DNA from: Herbaspirillum sp. Sphag64
GTDB lineage: Bacteria > Pseudomonadota > Gammaproteobacteria > Burkholderiales > Burkholderiaceae_D
Direction of reading: 5' to 3'
NCBI RefSeq assembly: GCF_014192645.1
Contig: NZ_JACHYE010000010.1
Span: 93,553 to 157,552 of the forward strand
DNA length: 64,000 nucleotides
This document shows, piece after piece, positions 23,016 through 35,375 of the stretch. Below the pieces are notes generated by a model. It did no database searches and had not been told where the DNA came from. It saw nothing but the letters and a program-made list of their open reading frames with translations. Positions within the stretch are counted from its first letter, which is position 1. Each line of letters starts with the position of its first letter. The translations under genes and the position numbers were made by a program.

Positions 23016-24569
23016 TCATGCGGCTTGACTCAACGTAAAGCTTGCCACCATTTGCGCCAGGTGTTTGGCCTGATCTTCCATGTTCGCTGCCGTAGCCGCA
23101 CTTTGCTCGACCAAAGCAGCATTCTGCTGAGTCAGTTCATCCAGTTGATTGATTGCGGCGTTGACCTGTAGCAGTTCACTCGATTGTGAAATTGCTGCAG
23201 CCGAGATTTCGTTGATGAGGTCCGAGACGTGTTTGACCGCGCTGACAATATCCTTCATGGTGTTACCGGCATCACTGACCTGGCGGGTCCCATCTTCGAC
23301 CTTGCTCACGCTGGTGCTGATCAGCGTCTTGATCTCCTTGGCAGCCTCTGCGGAGCGTCGTGCCAGATTGCGAACCTCGCTGGCGACCACTGCGAAGCCT
23401 CGGCCTTGTTCGCCGGCACGCGCGGCCTCGACGGCCGCATTGAGCGCGAGAATGTTGGTTTGGAAGGCAATTCCATCGATTACGCCAATGATGTCGGCGA
23501 TCTGTTGGCTGCTGCTATTGATTTCTCCCATGGTATAGATCACTTGCGCCACTGCGGTACCGCCACGTTGCGCGACTGCTGATGCTGAATCAGCGAGCTC
23601 GCTGGCGCGCCGGGCAGCATCCGTGGAGCCCTGTACGGTACTGGTCAGGTGCTCAAGGCTGGAGGCAGTTTCTTCCAGGCTGGCGGCAGAACGCTCCGTA
23701 CGATTACTGAGGTCTTGATTGCCGGTGGCGATTTCTTGGCTGACCAGCGCTATATTATTAGTGCCTTGGCGCACATCGGCGACCAAATGCTGCAGCTGTT
23801 GTTGCATATGTTGCAAGGCGCGCATCATGTCGCCAAATTCGTCGTTGCGCCGGGTGGTCACAACGTGACTAAGATCACCTTTGGCGATGTGCTCGGCAAC
23901 CGTGATGGCCGCGCGTAAAGGTGCTTTGATGGTTCGAATCAGCAGGGTTGCGCCGACCGCCAGCAAGGCCATCAAAAAGCCGAGAATCCAGCGTGCGAGC
24001 ACGATGTTGTCGCCACGCTTACGCTCGATCTCAAGCTGCGCTTGGGCGAATATCTGGGTTTGCAGGTCTGCAAATGCCTGTAAATTGCTCAGGTAGTCTT
24101 TGACGGCAGGTTCAAACGTGTCGTGGGTCTCTGCAAGTGCGTTGACCTCATCTCCGGCCAGCTTGCGCTCCACCGCTCGAATACGCGCGGCTAATACCTG
24201 CCTGCGTGATGCCGTGATTTTGTCCAAAAGGACTCGCTCAGCAGGGGAGTTTTCCTGGGCTGCGAGCTTTTTCTGTACTTCTGAAATTTGTTGACTCGTG
24301 GCCTTGATGATGGGTGTGAAGTAATTGTCTATTCCCTTATCGTTACTCACCAGAATAGCTAGATCGCGTGCGGTATTTGATTGTGCCATGCCCACCCATT
24401 GGGTCGCGAGTGTAACGCGGACAATTTGTGCACTGAGGGTTTGTTGACTGCGGCTCCATAGTGCATCGCCACGCAGGTTAACGAAGGTCATTGCTGCAGC
24501 CAGCAGGATGAAGAAGGATGCCACTGCTGCCCAGAGCTTTGCTGCGAGGGATTGTTTGAAGAAATGCAT
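23016..24569 (-). CDS. Methyl-accepting chemotaxis protein
   Basis: The 517-residue receptor has an N-terminal transmembrane helix (about residues 10-30) and a periplasmic four-helix-bundle ligand domain to about residue 190. A second transmembrane segment (about 192-212), a HAMP domain and a long cytoplasmic signalling coiled coil follow. The hairpin tip is intact (VIDGIAFQTNILALNAAVEAARAG, split by glutamates). It lacks a C-terminal CheR-binding pentapeptide. It would signal to CheA/CheW encoded elsewhere. The ligand is unknown. Confidence 0.95.
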   Translation of the reverse strand: MHFFKQSLAAKLWAAVASFFILLAAAMTFVNLRGDALWSRSQQTLSAQIVRVTLATQWVGMAQSNTARDLAILVSNDKGIDNYFTPIIKATSQQISEVQKKLAAQENSPAERVLLDKITASRRQVLAARIRAVERKLAGDEVNALAETHDTFEPAVKDYLSNLQAFADLQTQIFAQAQLEIERKRGDNIVLARWILGFLMALLAVGATLLIRTIKAPLRAAITVAEHIAKGDLSHVVTTRRNDEFGDMMRALQHMQQQLQHLVADVRQGTNNIALVSQEIATGNQDLSNRTERSAASLEETASSLEHLTSTVQGSTDAARRASELADSASAVAQRGGTAVAQVIYTMGEINSSSQQIADIIGVIDGIAFQTNILALNAAVEAARAGEQGRGFAVVASEVRNLARRSAEAAKEIKTLISTSVSKVEDGTRQVSDAGNTMKDIVSAVKHVSDLINEISAAAISQSSELLQVNAAINQLDELTQQNAALVEQSAATAANMEDQAKHLAQMVASFTLSQAA

Positions 24570-25257
24570 AATGCGTTGCCTGGATCAAAGGTAAATAAGT
24601 GACAGGAGTGTTTGTCAAACCAAAATAAGCGAACGATCTCCCGGCGTGATGCCAGGCTATTGGGTCGCTTTTTATGGTCTTGCGATTGTGAGCGTGCCGT
24701 CGGGCTTATAAACAAACGCGGCGTTGGCTCTTGCTCAAATGTCACCGGTGCGGATGGCGGCGGTGGCTGCTCCGTTAATTGGTGTCGCGTGACATGGGTG
24801 ATGTGCGACTTTTTGTTGATGAGCGGGAACAATTTTAGCAAATAATATGCCATCTCATTGATCGGTTGGGTTGCTTTGTACCTGCTTCTCCGTTCTGATT
24901 TACTTATCGATAGCAGGCAGCGAGCGCTTTTCACTATGGCAAGTGTCCATTCGATACTTGTGGCTCGTGTTGTTATACTGATGATCAATTTGATTTGGTC
25001 AGTGTATTGTCAGCAAATGTGCTGTGGTAACGCTTTTGCTTGCGTTGTTCATAGGTAATGGGACGAGGGAGGGGCGTCGCTGTTCGCCCCATTTTGGCGT
25101 GTCGGCTAAAGCACACATTTAGCATGCAACTTGCCGATATAAGGCCGTGATCGCGCGTTAAGCGTTTGACGAATACAGTCCTTAACAATTATAATCGCCG
25201 GGCTTCTAAACCGCCGTCTGCTCATATTGAGTGCGGCCTGCACGATATTGGATATAT
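24570..25257. other. Intergenic region between chemoreceptor and atp operon
   Basis: No supported gene lies in these 688 bases; short open frames have neither plausible starts nor protein-like composition. The region must hold the divergent promoters of the chemoreceptor and the atp operon; the latter is visible at 25166-25195. No flagellar-type sigma-28 promoter was found for the chemoreceptor. Confidence 0.5.
25166..25195 (+). promoter_or_regulatory. Sigma-70-type promoter of the atp operon
   Basis: TTGACG (25166-25171), an 18-base spacer and a perfect TATAAT (25190-25195) lie 62 bases upstream of the likely atpI start. Confidence 0.8.
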
Positions 25258-25602
25258 ATGCTGCGTATCATCCTAATGCAGCTTGTGGCCATGGTCGTCG
25301 CTGCATGCACAGCTGGTTTGTTGGGCGGCGTATCCGCGCTATGGTCGGCGCTGTTGGGGGGGCTTTGTTGTGTCGTTCCCAATGGTTTCTTTGCCTGGCG
25401 TCTTTATACCAGTGCTCGCAAGCCCGGTGGGGCTAACCCGATGACGTTTTTCTTCGGGGAATCTATCAAGATTGCTACGACTCTTGCGCTCATGGGCGCA
25501 GTTGTTTGGTTGTATCACGGTGTTAACTGGCTCGCATTTATGTTGAGCTTCATCGTGGTGCTTAAAAGTTATTTAATTTTACTGTTTAGACATCGACCAT
25601 GA
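25258..25602 (+). CDS. atpI: ATP synthase protein I
   Basis: AtpI is a small membrane protein that helps assemble the c-ring and supports ion uptake. The 114-residue product has four hydrophobic segments and ends [17 protein letters not shown], typical of betaproteobacterial AtpI. The ATG at 25258 fits family N-termini (MLRIILMQL); a GTG nine codons upstream is possible. Its TGA overlaps the atpB start. Confidence 0.9.
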   Translation: MLRIILMQLVAMVVAACTAGLLGGVSALWSALLGGLCCVVPNGFFAWRLYTSARKPGGANPMTFFFGESIKIATTLALMGAVVWLYHGVNWLAFMLSFIVVLKSYLILLFRHRP

Positions 25603-26414
25603 CCGCTGCTGCGCACGCACCTACTCCTTCGGAATACATCGTCCACCATCTGGGCCACTTTTCTTCGCAGCACCAAACCAAGATTGTTGATTTCTCGGTG
25701 TTCAACCTCGATACCATCTTCTGGTCGGTATTTTGTGGCGTGGTTGGCTGTTTTTTAATGTACCTTGCAGCCCGTAAGGCTACGTCGGGTGTTCCTGGCC
25801 GTTTTCAAGCCTTTGTTGAAATGATTGTTGAAATGGTGGAGGACCAGTCCAAAGCCATCGTTCACGGCGATCGTAGTTTCATCGCACCGCTGGCATTGAC
25901 CGTGTTTGTCTGGGTCGCGCTGATGAACTCGCTGGACTTCCTGCCTGTGGACTTGGTGTCGGGCATTCTGCGCGTGTTTGGCATGGAAGAAATGCACCAC
26001 CGTATCGTGCCAACGGCTGACCTCAACGGTACGCTTGGCATTGCTTTGGGCGTATTGGCATTGATGTTGTTCTATAGCGTCAAGATCAAGGGTCTGGGTG
26101 GCTTCATTCACGAATTGTTCGCTGCACCTTTCGGCATCTGGCTGGCACCATTCAACCTGCTGCTCAATATCATTGAATTTGCGGCCAAGACCGTGTCGTT
26201 GGGCATGCGGTTGTTCGGTAACATGTATGCTGGCGAACTGCTGTTCCTGCTCATCGCATTGCTGGGTTCGGCAGCGACGGCGTTTGGTTTTGTTGGCCAC
26301 GTCATCGCAGGTTCCATCTGGGCAATTTTCCACATCCTGATTGTGTTGCTGCAAGCATTCATTTTCATGATGTTGACACTGGTGTATATCGGCCAGGCGC
26401 ATGAAGCGCATTAA
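25599..26414 (+). CDS. atpB: F1Fo ATP synthase subunit a
   Basis: Subunit a forms the proton half-channels of Fo. The 271-residue protein has the expected six or so membrane helices. The essential arginine lies in the conserved segment [16 protein letters not shown], and the family [17 protein letters not shown] helix is at the C-terminus. Translation is coupled to atpI by ATGA. Confidence 0.97.
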   Translation: MTAAAHAPTPSEYIVHHLGHFSSQHQTKIVDFSVFNLDTIFWSVFCGVVGCFLMYLAARKATSGVPGRFQAFVEMIVEMVEDQSKAIVHGDRSFIAPLALTVFVWVALMNSLDFLPVDLVSGILRVFGMEEMHHRIVPTADLNGTLGIALGVLALMLFYSVKIKGLGGFIHELFAAPFGIWLAPFNLLLNIIEFAAKTVSLGMRLFGNMYAGELLFLLIALLGSAATAFGFVGHVIAGSIWAIFHILIVLLQAFIFMMLTLVYIGQAHEAH

Positions 26415-26476
26415 TTCGGCAGTTGTACCGTTTTAGCGTTTGTTTTTTGATTTTTGTATTAACTTTAACTTTCTAA

Positions 26477-26731
<255 letters not shown>

Positions 26732-26806
26732 TTCAGACGGCTTAGCCGATTCTCATTTTTGCCGGATTATTGATTCGGCACACGTTATTCTGAGAAGGAA
26801 ATTACC

Positions 26807-27277
26807 GTGAACTTAAATGCAACATTGTTTGCGCAGTTCGTGGTCTTCTTCATCCTCGCGGCTTTTACGATGAAATTCGTATGGCCGCCGTTGATCAAGG
26901 CGCTCGACGAGCGCGCGAAGAAGATTGCGGATGGATTGGCTGCTGCAGATCGCGGCAAGGCTGATCTGGCTGCCGCCGAAAAGCGCGTACAGGCTGAACT
27001 GGCTGGCGCACGCGACGAAGGTCAAAAACGTATTGGTGACGCTGAAAAACGCGCACAGCTGATCATCGAAGAGGCCAAGAAGACCGCTTCGGAAGAGGCT
27101 GCACGCATCATCGCCAACGCCAAGGCAGAAGCCGAGCAGCAAGTAACCAAGGCACGTGAAGACTTGCGTGGCGAAGTTGCAACTCTGGCTGTCAAAGGTG
27201 CCGAGCAGATTCTCAAGCGTGAAGTCAATGCAGCAGCACATGCTGACTTGCTGAACCAACTGAAGACAGAGCTGTAA
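26807..27277 (+). CDS. atpF: F1Fo ATP synthase subunit b
   Basis: The 156-residue protein has one N-terminal membrane helix (about residues 5-25), then a long charged, alanine-rich helix that forms the peripheral stalk as a dimer. It begins [20 protein letters not shown] as in related b subunits. The next gene starts two bases after its stop codon begins the gap. Confidence 0.96.
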   Translation: MNLNATLFAQFVVFFILAAFTMKFVWPPLIKALDERAKKIADGLAAADRGKADLAAAEKRVQAELAGARDEGQKRIGDAEKRAQLIIEEAKKTASEEAARIIANAKAEAEQQVTKAREDLRGEVATLAVKGAEQILKREVNAAAHADLLNQLKTEL

Positions 27278-27278
27278 T

Positions 27279-27812
27279 ATGGCCGAACTCGCAACGATTG
27301 CTCGCCCTTACGCTGAAGCGCTGTTTCGTGTGGCCAAAGCCGGCAGTTTGTCGGCTTGGTCCGATCTCGTTTCTGAGATGGCGCAAGCTGCAGCTCATCC
27401 GGATGTGAAGGCGCTTGCGCAGAATCCGGCATTGTCGGATCAGCAGGTTGCTGCCACCTTTGTGTCGGTTCTGAAGACGCCACTGAGTGTCGAGGCGCAA
27501 AACTTCGTCAACACGCTGGTAGACAACGGCAGGCTGACGCTGTTGCCCGAAATCGCTGCCCAGTTCCATGTGCTTAAAAACGCACAGGAAGGTGCTGCCG
27601 ATGCGGAAATCACCAGCGCTTTTGCGTTGACTGATGCGCAGCTCAAAGACCTGGTGGCGACACTGGAAAAGAAATTCGGTCGCAAGCTGACTCCTTCCGT
27701 GAAGGTGGATGAAGCCCTGATCGGCGGCGTACGCGTGGTGGTCGGTGACGAAGTGTTCGATACCTCGGTACGTGCCAAGCTGCAGCAGTTACATGTCGCT
27801 CTGGCTGCGTAA
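27279..27812 (+). CDS. atpH: F1Fo ATP synthase subunit delta
   Basis: The delta subunit joins the peripheral stalk to the top of F1. The 177-residue protein starts [19 protein letters not shown], a hallmark, and ends with the [20 protein letters not shown] block of the family. It lies between atpF and atpA as usual. Confidence 0.96.
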   Translation: MAELATIARPYAEALFRVAKAGSLSAWSDLVSEMAQAAAHPDVKALAQNPALSDQQVAATFVSVLKTPLSVEAQNFVNTLVDNGRLTLLPEIAAQFHVLKNAQEGAADAEITSAFALTDAQLKDLVATLEKKFGRKLTPSVKVDEALIGGVRVVVGDEVFDTSVRAKLQQLHVALAA

Positions 27813-27866
27813 TAGCGCAGAGCCCAAGCGTGAGCTTAAGCGAAAGAAAAATTTTTAGGAGTTAGT

Positions 27867-29408
27867 ATGCAACTCAACGCATCTGAAATCAGCGAGCTGA
27901 TCAAGAGCCGGATTCAAGGCCTTGGCGATACCGCTGAGATTCGTAATCAAGGCACGGTAATTTCCGTGTCCGACGGTATCTGCCGTATCCATGGTCTGTC
28001 TGACGTGATGCAAGGTGAGATGCTGGAATTCCCTGGCAATACCTTTGGTCTGGCACTGAACCTGGAGCGTGATTCGGTTGGTGCAGTTATTCTGGGCGAA
28101 TACGAACACATTTCCGAAGGTGACACTGTCAAGTGCACTGGTCGTATTCTGGAAGTGCCAATCGGTCCTGAATTGCGTGGCCGTGTGGTCAATGCACTGG
28201 GTCAGCCTATCGATGGCAAGGGTCCTGTCAACGCCAAGCTGACAGCGCCGATCGAAAAGATCGCGCCAGGCGTTATTGCACGTCAATCGGTGTCCGAGCC
28301 ACTGCAAACCGGTATCAAGTCGATCGACGCAATGGTCCCTGTCGGCCGCGGTCAACGTGAGCTGATCATTGGTGACCGTCAAACCGGTAAGACCGCTGTA
28401 GCGATTGATGCAATCATCAATCAAAAGGGCCAAAACGTCACATGTATCTATGTCGCGATCGGCCAAAAGGCTTCGTCGATCAAGAACATCGTGCGCGCAC
28501 TCGAAACGCACGGCGCGATGGAATACACCATCGTCGTTGCAGCTTCGGCTTCGGAATCGGCAGCGATGCAATATGTGTCGGCCTACTCCGGTTGCGCCAT
28601 GGGCGAATACTTCCGTGACCGTGGTCAAGATGCACTGATCGTCTATGATGATCTGTCCAAGCAAGCTGTTGCGTACCGTCAGGTTTCGCTGTTGCTGCGT
28701 CGTCCACCAGGCCGTGAAGCGTATCCTGGCGACGTGTTCTACCTGCACAGCCGTCTGCTGGAGCGCGCTGCACGCGTGAACCCGGATTACGTTGAGAAAT
28801 TCACCAACGGTGAGGTCAAGGGTAAGACTGGTTCGCTGACTGCATTGCCAATCATTGAAACCCAGGCTGGTGACGTTTCTGCTTTCGTTCCAACCAACGT
28901 GATTTCGATTACCGACGGTCAGATTTTCCTGGAAACTTCGCTGTTCAACGCTGGTATCCGTCCTGCGATCAACGCCGGTATCTCGGTGTCGCGCGTTGGT
29001 GGTGCTGCGCAAACCAAGGTCATCAAGAGCCTGTCCGGTGGTATTCGTACCGACCTGGCACAGTATCGTGAACTGGCGGCGTTTGCACAGTTTGCTTCCG
29101 ATCTGGACGAAGCAACCCGCAAGCAGCTCGACCGTGGTGCACGCGTTACCGAATTGCTGAAGCAGGCACAGTACGCGCCGCTGTCGATTTCGCTGATGGC
29201 CGTGACTCTGTTTGCGGTCAACAAGGGCTACCTGGATGACGTCGAAGTGAAGAAGGTATTGGCATTCGAAGCTGGTGTTCACAGCTTCCTGAAGACCAGC
29301 CACGCTGCACTGCTGCAAAAGATCGAAGACACCAAGCAACTGGATAAAGAAGCTGAAGCGGCATTGGCTGCTGCGATTGCGGACTTCAAAAAATCCGGCG
29401 CATACTAA
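27867..29408 (+). CDS. atpA: F1Fo ATP synthase subunit alpha
   Basis: The 513-residue non-catalytic nucleotide-binding subunit has the P-loop GDRQTGKT at residues 169-176 and the family block [20 protein letters not shown]. Its length is exactly that of proteobacterial alpha subunits. TAGGAG precedes the ATG. Confidence 0.98.
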   Translation: MQLNASEISELIKSRIQGLGDTAEIRNQGTVISVSDGICRIHGLSDVMQGEMLEFPGNTFGLALNLERDSVGAVILGEYEHISEGDTVKCTGRILEVPIGPELRGRVVNALGQPIDGKGPVNAKLTAPIEKIAPGVIARQSVSEPLQTGIKSIDAMVPVGRGQRELIIGDRQTGKTAVAIDAIINQKGQNVTCIYVAIGQKASSIKNIVRALETHGAMEYTIVVAASASESAAMQYVSAYSGCAMGEYFRDRGQDALIVYDDLSKQAVAYRQVSLLLRRPPGREAYPGDVFYLHSRLLERAARVNPDYVEKFTNGEVKGKTGSLTALPIIETQAGDVSAFVPTNVISITDGQIFLETSLFNAGIRPAINAGISVSRVGGAAQTKVIKSLSGGIRTDLAQYRELAAFAQFASDLDEATRKQLDRGARVTELLKQAQYAPLSISLMAVTLFAVNKGYLDDVEVKKVLAFEAGVHSFLKTSHAALLQKIEDTKQLDKEAEAALAAAIADFKKSGAY

Positions 29409-29438
29409 TCTCAACTGAAGCTATAAGGAGTCAATCTC

Positions 29439-30308
29439 ATGGCTACAGGTAAAGAGATACGCGGCAAGATCAAGAGCGTAGAAAATACGAAGAAGATCAC
29501 CAAGGCGATGGAAATGGTCGCTGCATCCAAAATGCGCAAGGCGCAGGACCGGATGCATGCGGCACGTCCCTACAGTGACAAGATTCGTAATATCGCTTCC
29601 AATCTGTCGCGCGCCAATCCGGAGTACACGCATCCATTCATGGTCAAGCAGGATAGCGCCAAGAAGGTGGGTTTCATCGTCGTCACAACCGACAAGGGTT
29701 TGTGCGGCGGTATGAATACCAACTCCTTGCGCCTGGCCACTGCCAAGATTCGTGAACTGGAAGCGCAAGGCAATGCAGTGGAAGCTGTCGCGATCGGCAA
29801 CAAGGGTTTTGGTTTCCTGAACCGTGTCGGTGCCAAGGTTGTGGCGCACGTCACCCAACTCGGTGATACACCACATCTGGATAAGCTGATCGGCCCTGTC
29901 AAGGTGCTGCTCGATGCCTACCAAGAAGGTAAGCTGGATGCGGTTTATCTGGTCTACACCAAGTTCATCAACACGATGAAGCAAGAGCCGACGCTGCAAC
30001 AATTGTTGCCGTTGTCGAGCGACAAGCTGGTGGCAGATGAAGGTGCGCACTCGTGGGACTATATCTACGAACCTGATGTTCAGAGCGTCGTCGATGAGTT
30101 GCTCGTGCGTTACGTGGAAGCCCTGATCTATCAGGCCGTGGCCGAAAATATGGCGTCCGAGCAGTCGGCCCGTATGGTGGCGATGAAGGCAGCAAGCGAT
30201 AACGCCGGTAACGTGATCGGCGAGTTGAAGTTGGTCTACAACAAGACTCGTCAGGCCGCGATTACCAAGGAACTGTCCGAAATCGTCGCCGGTGCGGCAG
30301 CGGTCTAA
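29439..30308 (+). CDS. atpG: F1Fo ATP synthase subunit gamma
   Basis: Gamma is the rotating shaft of F1. The 289-residue protein shows the conserved N-terminal helix ([20 protein letters not shown]) and the C-terminal helix ([21 protein letters not shown]) that together form the coiled coil in the alpha3beta3 ring. AAGGAG precedes the ATG. Confidence 0.97.
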   Translation: MATGKEIRGKIKSVENTKKITKAMEMVAASKMRKAQDRMHAARPYSDKIRNIASNLSRANPEYTHPFMVKQDSAKKVGFIVVTTDKGLCGGMNTNSLRLATAKIRELEAQGNAVEAVAIGNKGFGFLNRVGAKVVAHVTQLGDTPHLDKLIGPVKVLLDAYQEGKLDAVYLVYTKFINTMKQEPTLQQLLPLSSDKLVADEGAHSWDYIYEPDVQSVVDELLVRYVEALIYQAVAENMASEQSARMVAMKAASDNAGNVIGELKLVYNKTRQAAITKELSEIVAGAAAV

Positions 30309-30331
30309 AGACTTCATGCAGAGATGCGTAA

Positions 30332-31765
<1,434 letters not shown>

Positions 31766-31837
31766 GATCCTCTTGATTCTCGCAAAGCAGTCCCGGTCTG
31801 AACAAGTCTCGGGATTGCCGAGCGGATAGGAAACGAT

Positions 31838-32260
31838 ATGGCAAATACAATTCACGTTGACGTGGTCTCCGCCGAAGAAGCAATCTTCTCCGGTGAAGCA
31901 GAATTCGTCGCGTTGCCTGGTGAAGCGGGTGAGTTGGGGATCTATCCTCGTCACACTCCCTTGATCACGCGTATCAAGCCGGGCGCCGTGCGTATCAAGG
32001 TGCCAGGCCAGGCGCAGGACGAGTTTGTTTTCGTCGCTGGTGGTTTGCTGGAAGTGCAACCGGATGCAGTGACCGTGTTGGCTGACACAGCTATCCGTGG
32101 TGCTGATCTCGATGAAGCCAAGGCAACTGAAGCCAAGAAACTGGCCGAAGAAGCACTGAACAATCGTGATTCCGCCATCGATTACGCTGCAGCACAAGCA
32201 GAACTGGCAACTGCTGTTGCGCAATTGGCGGCGATCCAGAAACTGCGTCAAAAGCGTTGA
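31838..32260 (+). CDS. atpC: F1Fo ATP synthase subunit epsilon
   Basis: Epsilon couples gamma to the c-ring and inhibits ATP hydrolysis through its C-terminal helices. The 140-residue protein has the N-terminal beta barrel with [19 protein letters not shown] and a two-helix C-terminal part. It ends the atp operon, just before a strong terminator. Confidence 0.97.
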   Translation: MANTIHVDVVSAEEAIFSGEAEFVALPGEAGELGIYPRHTPLITRIKPGAVRIKVPGQAQDEFVFVAGGLLEVQPDAVTVLADTAIRGADLDEAKATEAKKLAEEALNNRDSAIDYAAAQAELATAVAQLAAIQKLRQKR

Positions 32261-32316
32261 TCGCTTGTTGGAACTGCAGATGGATTTGCAGTACCCAACG
32301 TGCAGATGTTGAGATG

Positions 32317-32343
32317 AAAAAGGCAGCGTAGGCTGCCTTTTTT
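32317..32343 (+). terminator. Rho-independent terminator of the atp operon
   Basis: AAAAAGGCAGC and GCTGCCTTTTTT form an 11-pair stem with a four-base loop and trailing T residues. Confidence 0.93.
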
Positions 32344-32444
32344 ATTTGCTGCATCGTTCTTGTTGAATTATCTTGTTTGCTTTGATCGCTCTGTATTTTG
32401 TCTTGGGCATGAAGTTGATTGAGTGTTGAAAAAGGAACGCCAAC

Positions 32445-32885
32445 ATGGCACATAGTTCGGATCGCAAAGGCATACGCAAACCTGTGATCGCTGTAGTTGG
32501 TATTTCCAAGCGGCCTGATCGCCCTAGTCACGATGTCAGCGCTTACATGCAGCGACAAGGCTATCGAATAGTCGCGGTTAATCCGCAATATGCTGGGCAG
32601 AAGATACTCAATGAAATCTGCTTTGCTAGCCTGACAGAGGCCGCACAGATGCTTGCTGCCAGCGGTGACAAAATCGATATCGTTAATTGCTTCCGTCGCG
32701 CGCAAGATATTCCACCCGTAGTCGACGAGGCCATTTCGATCGCTGCGACTGCAGTCTGGATGCAGCAGGGCATTATCAATGAAGAGGCCGCAGCGGTGGC
32801 GCGTGAAGCTGGTCTGATTGTCATCATGGATCGTTGCATCAAGGTCGAACATGCACTCGGGAATAGCCACGCTGTTTTGTGGTGA
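32445..32885 (+). CDS. CoA-binding domain protein
   Basis: The 146-residue protein is a stand-alone Rossmann-type CoA_binding_2 domain. It has AVVGISKRPDRPSHDVSAYM and VAVNPQYAGQKILNEICFASL at the N-terminal half and VWMQQGIINEEAAAVAREAGL, a typical loop before MDRCIKVEH. Such small proteins are widespread and their roles are unclear. It is followed by a PPK2 gene whose upstream region overlaps its end. Confidence 0.9.
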   Translation: MAHSSDRKGIRKPVIAVVGISKRPDRPSHDVSAYMQRQGYRIVAVNPQYAGQKILNEICFASLTEAAQMLAASGDKIDIVNCFRRAQDIPPVVDEAISIAATAVWMQQGIINEEAAAVAREAGLIVIMDRCIKVEHALGNSHAVLW

Positions 32886-32920
32886 CGTCGCCAGAACTTT
32901 CAAAGAACAGGATCCTGCCC

Positions 32921-33727
32921 ATGCACACCAGCGAACAGTTTCTCGCGCCTAAAAAGCTGGAGCTCAACGATGAGAGCGCCGCTGTCAAACCGCTCTCAAG
33001 TGGAGACAAGCTGGTCGACAAAGTAGAGATACTCAGACTTGCCGAGAAAATTGGCGAGCAGCAGGCCATCTTGTTTGCCGCGAATCGTCGCAAGCTGCTG
33101 GTGGTGTTGCAGGGGATGGATACCAGTGGCAAGGATGGTACCGTCAGCAGTGTTTTCGGCAAGGTCAATCCGCAGGGCATGCGCGTGATCAGCTTCAAGT
33201 CACCCAGCCAGCAGGAACTGCAGCACGACTATCTGTGGCGGATTCATCAGCAGGTGCCGCGACAGGGCGAACTGGTCGTCTTCAATCGCAGTCACTATGA
33301 AGATGTCCTGATTTCACGTGTCCATGACTGGATCGATGGTGTGGAATGTCAGCGTCGCTACGCACAGATCAATGACTTTGAACGGCTGCTTACTGAGACG
33401 GGCACGGTCGTGATCAAATTCTTTCTGCATATCTCGAAGGAGACTCAACGCGAGCGTTTGCAGGAGCGCGTGGATGATCCTGTGAAGCACTGGAAGTTCG
33501 ATGACCAGGATATCAAGGAGCGGGAGCGCTGGGACAGCTACCGGCAAGCCTATCATGCTGCGATTGAGGCCACCAATACGGCGCATGCACCGTGGTACAT
33601 CATCCCGGCCAATTCGAAAACGCATCGTAATCTGACCGTTGCCACGATCGTGCTGGAAACACTGCAAGCCATGCAGCTCAGTTATCCTCCTGCCAAGCCT
33701 GAGTTGACAGGTATTCGGATCAAATGA
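32921..33727 (+). CDS. ppk2: Polyphosphate kinase 2 family protein
   Basis: PPK2 enzymes transfer phosphate between polyphosphate and nucleotides. The 268-residue protein has the Walker A variant GMDTSGKDG (residues 65-73), the Walker B/lid region FNRSHYEDVL and the lid arginines in ERERWDSYRQAY. This is the single-domain class that phosphorylates NMPs or NDPs; subclass cannot be fixed by eye. The ATG at 32921 follows an AGGA. A GTG at 32879 or 32882 would overlap the previous gene and lacks a ribosome site. Confidence 0.93.
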   Translation: MHTSEQFLAPKKLELNDESAAVKPLSSGDKLVDKVEILRLAEKIGEQQAILFAANRRKLLVVLQGMDTSGKDGTVSSVFGKVNPQGMRVISFKSPSQQELQHDYLWRIHQQVPRQGELVVFNRSHYEDVLISRVHDWIDGVECQRRYAQINDFERLLTETGTVVIKFFLHISKETQRERLQERVDDPVKHWKFDDQDIKERERWDSYRQAYHAAIEATNTAHAPWYIIPANSKTHRNLTVATIVLETLQAMQLSYPPAKPELTGIRIK

Positions 33728-34503
33728 GCTTCCTTGCCTGGCTGCCTGAACTGTTGGCTCTGCTGTTGTGGCCTTGGTTGAGGGTGCAGGGAAAGCGTAC
33801 CCGCCAGCGAACACCAAGGATGCCGCCGGCAAGCGGGAATCCCTATGGCGTGATTTATCCGCATGTCAGTTTATCTGTCGTATCTACACCGCTGGAAGTA
33901 CTGGCCATCGGAGAGTCTCCGGTGGCCGGTGTCGGTGTGCAGCATCAGGAGGAATCCATCACTGGCCAACTAGCTGATGCACTTGCGGTGTCCACGCAGC
34001 GCCCGGTAGCGTGGCGTGCGTTTGGTCAAAATGGTGCGACAGTCCGTGAGACGATCGATGCACTGTTATCACTAGAGATCAAACACTCAGCGGACGATAT
34101 CAGCCGGCCGGTGCATGTGTTATTGATCGCTTTCGGTGTGAATGACAGCACGGCGTTCCATCGTGTGCAGCGCTATCGCAAGGATCTGGAAGACTTGCTG
34201 AACTTGTGTATTCAGCGCTGGCATCCCGTTCTGACGATTGTCTGCGGAGTTCCGCCTCTACAGGCGTTTCCAGCATTGCCGCAGCCATTGCGCCATGTGC
34301 TTGGTTTGAAGGCAGCAGCTCTGAACATGGTGACAAAGCAAATTGCAAGCTGCCGCAAGGAGACCATCTACGTGCCCATGATGCCGATTGCCAGTCCGGA
34401 ATGGATGGCAGCCGACGGCTATCATCCGTCGGCTGAGGGCGTCTATCAATGGGCCAAGCAACTTGCTGATGCGATCATGGACAGCTCTGTTTTACGCGGT
34501 TGA
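33724..34503 (+). CDS. SGNH/GDSL-type hydrolase
   Basis: The 259-residue protein has an N-terminal hydrophobic segment (residues 3-19), perhaps a membrane anchor. The SGNH blocks follow: block I GESPVAG with S65, block III GVND (residues 138-141) and block V with D231 and H234 in DGYHPS. SGNH enzymes are esterases, lipases or acyltransferases. It overlaps the PPK2 stop by four bases, so the two are co-translated. Confidence 0.9.
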   Translation: MSFLAWLPELLALLLWPWLRVQGKRTRQRTPRMPPASGNPYGVIYPHVSLSVVSTPLEVLAIGESPVAGVGVQHQEESITGQLADALAVSTQRPVAWRAFGQNGATVRETIDALLSLEIKHSADDISRPVHVLLIAFGVNDSTAFHRVQRYRKDLEDLLNLCIQRWHPVLTIVCGVPPLQAFPALPQPLRHVLGLKAAALNMVTKQIASCRKETIYVPMMPIASPEWMAADGYHPSAEGVYQWAKQLADAIMDSSVLRG

Positions 34504-34530
34504 TGCAGAGTTGTCTTGGCCGTGCAGTCC

Positions 34531-35298
34531 TTAGTGCAGCCATTTATTGAACAGCTTGTCGTAGTCGCCGGTTGATTTGAACGTATGCATCCAGGTATCG
34601 ATATATTCCTTGAAGATCACATCGCCGCGCGGCAGCATGATTGCCTTTTCCGAAAACTGCAATGGATGATCAGGGTGGATTGAGCATAATTGTGGATGCT
34701 GTTTGGACTGCCACAAGGTTTCACTGGCATCCGTGACCATGATGTCGGCTTTGCCGTCGATGATCTGTTGGAAGATCGTTACATTGTCCGGATAGACAGT
34801 CAGATTCGCCAACTTGAAATTGGCCCGGGCAAAACGCTCATTGGTCCCCCCGGGGTTGACGATGGCGCGGGTCGTTGGCTGATCAATCATGGTGAGTGAT
34901 TGAAAGCGCTCGACATCGCTACAGCGGGCGATGGCAGCCTTGCCGTCAACCATGTGCGGGGCTGCAAAGGATGCCTGTTTCAGCCGTTCCAGACTGACTG
35001 AGACACCACCCATGGCGATGTCGCATTTCGCCTGGAAATCACTCATCAGCGCGCTCCAGGTCGTCTTGACCAATTGCAGTTGCACACCCATGGCCGTCGC
35101 CAGTGCCTGCGCCAGATCGACGTCCATTCCCTCAAAGCTGCCATCTGTCTTCAAGTAAGTGAATGGTTTGTAGTCTCCGGTCATACAGACCCGCAGATTT
35201 CCATTTTTGAAAATATTATCCAGTCTGCTTTGAGCATGCGCTGACTGGCCCAGCAATATGGCGCACAGCAAGGTCATTGCCAATAAGATTTTCTTCAT
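34531..35298 (-). CDS. pheC: Periplasmic cyclohexadienyl dehydratase / solute-binding fold protein
   Basis: The 255-residue precursor has a clear signal peptide (MKKILLAMTLLCAILLGQSAHA). The mature part closely follows Pseudomonas PheC: RVCMTGDYKPFTYL, VNPGGTNERFARANFK, YPDNVTIFQQIIDGKADIMV and a C-terminal LPRGDVIFKEYIDTWMH. PheC has a solute-binding-protein fold but converts prephenate or arogenate to phenylpyruvate or phenylalanine in the periplasm. A binding protein for a related ligand is the main alternative. The gene follows gltS on the same strand. Confidence 0.82.
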   Translation of the reverse strand: MKKILLAMTLLCAILLGQSAHAQSRLDNIFKNGNLRVCMTGDYKPFTYLKTDGSFEGMDVDLAQALATAMGVQLQLVKTTWSALMSDFQAKCDIAMGGVSVSLERLKQASFAAPHMVDGKAAIARCSDVERFQSLTMIDQPTTRAIVNPGGTNERFARANFKLANLTVYPDNVTIFQQIIDGKADIMVTDASETLWQSKQHPQLCSIHPDHPLQFSEKAIMLPRGDVIFKEYIDTWMHTFKSTGDYDKLFNKWLH

Positions 35299-35375
35299 TA
35301 TTCCTCTCTTGTACCTAGGGGGAGCGGGTAACTGGAATGTACGTCGGTAACACAAAGACAGTGACGGAGGCATTC

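Noticed and set aside
24612..25188. Small open frames between the chemoreceptor and atpI
   Set aside because: None has a ribosome site, plausible composition or recognisable domain.
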